Assembly (NCBI GenBank): GCA_964647825.1
Contig: CAZYJL010000003.1
Location: forward strand, 124,001-188,000
Direction of reading: 5' to 3'
DNA length: 64,000 bases
DNA from: VFKI01 sp964647825
GTDB taxonomy: Bacteria; Pseudomonadota; Gammaproteobacteria; DSM-16500
Shown here: positions 61,451 to 64,000 of the stretch, one piece after another
Layout: every line of letters begins with the position of its first letter
How positions within the stretch are numbered: position 1 is the stretch's first letter
Translations under genes and position numbers: made by a program
The notes under the pieces: model-generated
What the model was told of the DNA's origin: nothing
The model's database searches: none
The model's input: only the letters and a program-made list of their open reading frames with translations

Positions 61451-63799
61451 TTATTTGCGACTCTCTTTTTTCTTTTTTTTCTTACTTCCCTGACGTTTTT
61501 TTTTCGTCTTTTTATGAGTTACTTCTTGTGTTGTAATATTTTTTTTATTTTTCTTCGATGATTTAGCTTTATTTCTCGCCAATTCACTTTCTTTAGTTTG
61601 TAACCGTGCTCGTTCTTTTTCATTTTCATCTTCTACCAATGAAAAATCCATTTTCCGTTGCTCAAGATCGACACGCGCCACAATAATCGTCACGCGACCG
61701 CCTAATCGAAAACGTCGCCCAGAACGCTCGCCGATAATTTCATGACGCGACGCTTCATAATGATAATAATCATTTGGCAATTGACTAATATGCACTAAGC
61801 CTTCGACAAAGACGTCTGTCAATTGCACAAAAAGACCAAACGACGTCACGCTCGATATCACGCCAGCAAATTCTTTGCCCACTTGATCCAACATATATTC
61901 GCATTTCAACCAATCCATTGCCTCACGCGTTGCATCATCCGCGCGACGTTCAGTCATCGAACAATGTTCGCCATATTTTTCCCATGCCGCATCCTTTTCA
62001 CCTTTCTTAAATTTTCCATGTAAAATACTACGGATAGCGCGATGCACTAATAAATCGGGATAACGACGAATCGGGGAAGTAAAATGCGTATACGCATCAA
62101 ACGCTAAACCAAAATGCCCTTCGTTTTGTGGCGTATATAACGCTTGTGACAAAGAACGCAGTAACACCATTTGAATCATGCCCACATCTGGACGTTCTGC
62201 AATCGTCGCTAACAATGCGGCATAATCACGCGGCTGTGGCAATTCACCACCGGGTAATTGCAAAGCCAATTCACCCAAAAATTTACGCAAATCGACTAAT
62301 TTTTCTGGCGAAGGCCCACGATGCACACGAAATAACCCGGGACAGTCATGCGTTAATAATAAATGCGCTGCAGAAATATTTGCCGCCAACATGCATTCTT
62401 CAATTAAACGATGCGCATCATTTCGTACGACTTGCACAATACGCTCAATTTTACGATCGCGACCAAAAACAATACGCGTTTCTGGTAAATCAAAATCAAT
62501 CGAACCACGCTTTTTACGTGCAGCCGCTAAAACTTGATATAACGTAAACAATTCATCTAATTGCGGTAATAACGCCGTATGCTGCTGTCGCGCATTCACA
62601 TCCCGTTTACCAACACACGCATAGACTTTGTTATACGTCAGGCGCGCATACGAACGAAACACCGCCTCATGAAAAGTTGACTCAGCAATCTGCCCAGTCG
62701 AGCTTATTTGCATTTCACACACTAATGCCAAACGATTGACATGAGGATTTAGTGAACATAACCCATTTGATAATTTCTCCGGCAACATCGGAATCACGCG
62801 TCCGGGAAAATAGACAGAATTTCCACGATTTAAAGCTTCGCGATCTAGCGCACTGCCAGGTCGCACATAATGACTAACATCAGCAATCGCTACATAGAGT
62901 TTCCAACCCGCCGCATTTTTTTCACAATACACGGCATCATCAAAATCTTTCGCGTCTTCACCATCAATTGTCACAAACGGCAAATGCCGCAAATCGGTAC
63001 GCGAGGCAAAGGCTTCTTCAGGGACTTCTGCCGCAAAACGTGCCGCTTCTGCTAACACATCTTCAGGCCATTTATAGGGAATATCATGATTACGAATCGC
63101 CAAATCAATTTCCATGCCGGGCGCCATATGATCGCCCATCACTTCACTAATTTCGCCCATTAAGCGATTTGCAGTATCAGGCCATGTCGTAATGCGTGCA
63201 ATCACGATTTGACCCTGCTGCGCACCATTCAGCGCATCCGGTGGAATTAAAATATCTTGTGTTAAACGTGTATTCGACGGCTGGACAAACGCAATCCCCG
63301 ACTCAATCAATAAACGCCCGGCGACTTCGTGCGTATTATGTTCTGTCACTTCAACAATTGCGCCCTCACGTCGCCCTTTGCTATCCACATTGGTAATCCG
63401 CGCAAACACGCGATCACCGTGCATCGCTTTGCGCATCTGACGCGCACTAATAAAAATCCCTTCACCGCCATCATCTGGATCGACAAAACCATACCCATCA
63501 CGATGACCCACCACGCGCCCTGCCACCAAATCCATCTTATCCGGCAAGCCATACGCACCACGACGATTTTGAATTAACTGGCCATCACGCACCATGGCGC
63601 CTAAACGCCGACGCAGTGCTTCTTCTTCCACTGGATCGGTAAGATTCAAACCAGCAACTAGTTTTCGATAAGTAAGAGGACAATTACATTCAGCGAGATA
63701 TTCAAGAATAAACTCACGACTCGGTATGGGACGCTCGTATTTTTCCGCTTCCCGTTGTGCATATTTATCTGTTCGGATCTGACTATCTCCTTTCTGCAT
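61451..63799 (-). CDS. rnr: Ribonuclease R
   Basis: Processive 3'-5' exoribonuclease. In order: an N-terminal HTH-like region (REFILEYLAECNCPLTYRKL), cold-shock domains, the RNB catalytic core with DGEDAKDFDDAVYCE (metal-binding aspartates) and SIRRYPDLLVHRAI-like SPIRRYPDLLVHRAI, an S1 domain (GVISSVTSFGLFVQL), and a Lys-rich C-terminal tail. From the ATG at 63799 the protein has about 782 residues. Reading upstream from 63907 adds residues unlike RNase R, and that frame stays open to the window edge. Confidence 0.95.
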   Translation of the reverse strand: MQKGDSQIRTDKYAQREAEKYERPIPSREFILEYLAECNCPLTYRKLVAGLNLTDPVEEEALRRRLGAMVRDGQLIQNRRGAYGLPDKMDLVAGRVVGHRDGYGFVDPDDGGEGIFISARQMRKAMHGDRVFARITNVDSKGRREGAIVEVTEHNTHEVAGRLLIESGIAFVQPSNTRLTQDILIPPDALNGAQQGQIVIARITTWPDTANRLMGEISEVMGDHMAPGMEIDLAIRNHDIPYKWPEDVLAEAARFAAEVPEEAFASRTDLRHLPFVTIDGEDAKDFDDAVYCEKNAAGWKLYVAIADVSHYVRPGSALDREALNRGNSVYFPGRVIPMLPEKLSNGLCSLNPHVNRLALVCEMQISSTGQIAESTFHEAVFRSYARLTYNKVYACVGKRDVNARQQHTALLPQLDELFTLYQVLAAARKKRGSIDFDLPETRIVFGRDRKIERIVQVVRNDAHRLIEECMLAANISAAHLLLTHDCPGLFRVHRGPSPEKLVDLRKFLGELALQLPGGELPQPRDYAALLATIAERPDVGMIQMVLLRSLSQALYTPQNEGHFGLAFDAYTHFTSPIRRYPDLLVHRAIRSILHGKFKKGEKDAAWEKYGEHCSMTERRADDATREAMDWLKCEYMLDQVGKEFAGVISSVTSFGLFVQLTDVFVEGLVHISQLPNDYYHYEASRHEIIGERSGRRFRLGGRVTIIVARVDLEQRKMDFSLVEDENEKERARLQTKESELARNKAKSSKKNKKNITTQEVTHKKTKKKRQGSKKKKKKESRK

Positions 63800-64000
63800 C
63801 TTGGCTTCTTTCTGTTTTTTTAAGTATTTAAAATCACATTTTAAACTGGCAATGAAGTGAAACAATACCCTAGATAGCGCCATATTTCCATGCACGGTAG
63901 CAGACAACGAAACATAGTGAACATCCCATCCACTTTGATCACGCCATCGTTTACGCCATGCAAACGTCTCATGGTCTGTTTTTAAGCTAACTAATTGATT

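Overview
The window is a draft-assembly stretch (one 100-N gap) of an AT-rich gammaproteobacterial chromosome. It carries most of a Dot/Icm type IVB secretion system plus several genes that look like secreted effectors. That combination points to a host-associated member of the Legionellales (Legionella / Coxiella / Rickettsiella / Aquicella / Berkiella relatives). I cannot name the genus from the sequence alone. I saw no tRNA, rRNA, CRISPR array or transposase gene.

Layout. 1-2.5 kb: pepP (cut by the window edge) and ubiH. 2.6-5.9 kb: two convergent, unrecognised AT-rich genes, one with a RhoGEF (Dbl-homology)-like signature and one built of about eleven helical repeats. 6.1-10.1 kb: a polyamine operon (deoxyhypusine-synthase-like, speA, speB). 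10.3-16.3 kb: trxA, rho with an N/Q-rich N-terminal extension, an EVE-domain gene, dps, a PH-domain membrane protein, murI and rlmJ. 16.3-18.4 kb: a large putative cysteine-protease effector. 18.6-22 kb: icmH/dotU and icmF. 22.2-25.6 kb: GDP-sugar genes (manC, gmd, and an rmd-like reductase). 26-28.5 kb: an unknown gene and a RES/Xre toxin-antitoxin pair. 28.7-44.7 kb: the icm operon, transcribed leftwards, in the order icmP-O-N-M-L-L-L-K-E-G-C-D-J-B. 44.7-46.1 kb: divergent dksA and kdsB. 46.5-47.7 kb: a papain/NlpC-like effector candidate. 47.7-53.6 kb: an FKBP, BrnTA, a second Ubi monooxygenase, phosphomannomutase, dut and coaBC. 53.8-56.5 kb: an effector candidate with a CX5R phosphoinositide-phosphatase motif, broken by the assembly gap. 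56.8-63.8 kb: rplY, pth, ychF, an ankyrin/cysteine-protease-like gene, rlmB and rnr.

How the parts fit. The Icm proteins here cover the coupling complex (IcmO, IcmP, IcmJ), the core channel (IcmK, IcmE, IcmG), inner-membrane parts (IcmL x3, IcmM, IcmC, IcmD), the ATPase IcmB, the lipoprotein IcmN and the stabilising pair IcmH/IcmF. icmT, S, R, Q, W, X and the dotA-D genes are not in the window. Five or six non-housekeeping genes dotted between housekeeping genes have eukaryote-like or protease-like motifs and are reasonable candidate substrates. kdsB, manC, gmd, rmd and phosphomannomutase would feed surface polysaccharide or LPS.

The most unusual feature is a family of about 187-bp palindromic elements (three copies). 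They share a conserved core, while their long terminal arms differ in sequence between copies yet remain complementary within each copy. One copy supplies the start codon and N-terminus of a Ubi monooxygenase. Another supplies the C-terminus and stop codon of the rmd-like gene. Further small repeats (a 130-bp MITE-like element, a TGTCATNCCGCG palindrome family, and an 85-bp AT-rich repeat) occupy most intergenic spaces, including two inside the icm operon.
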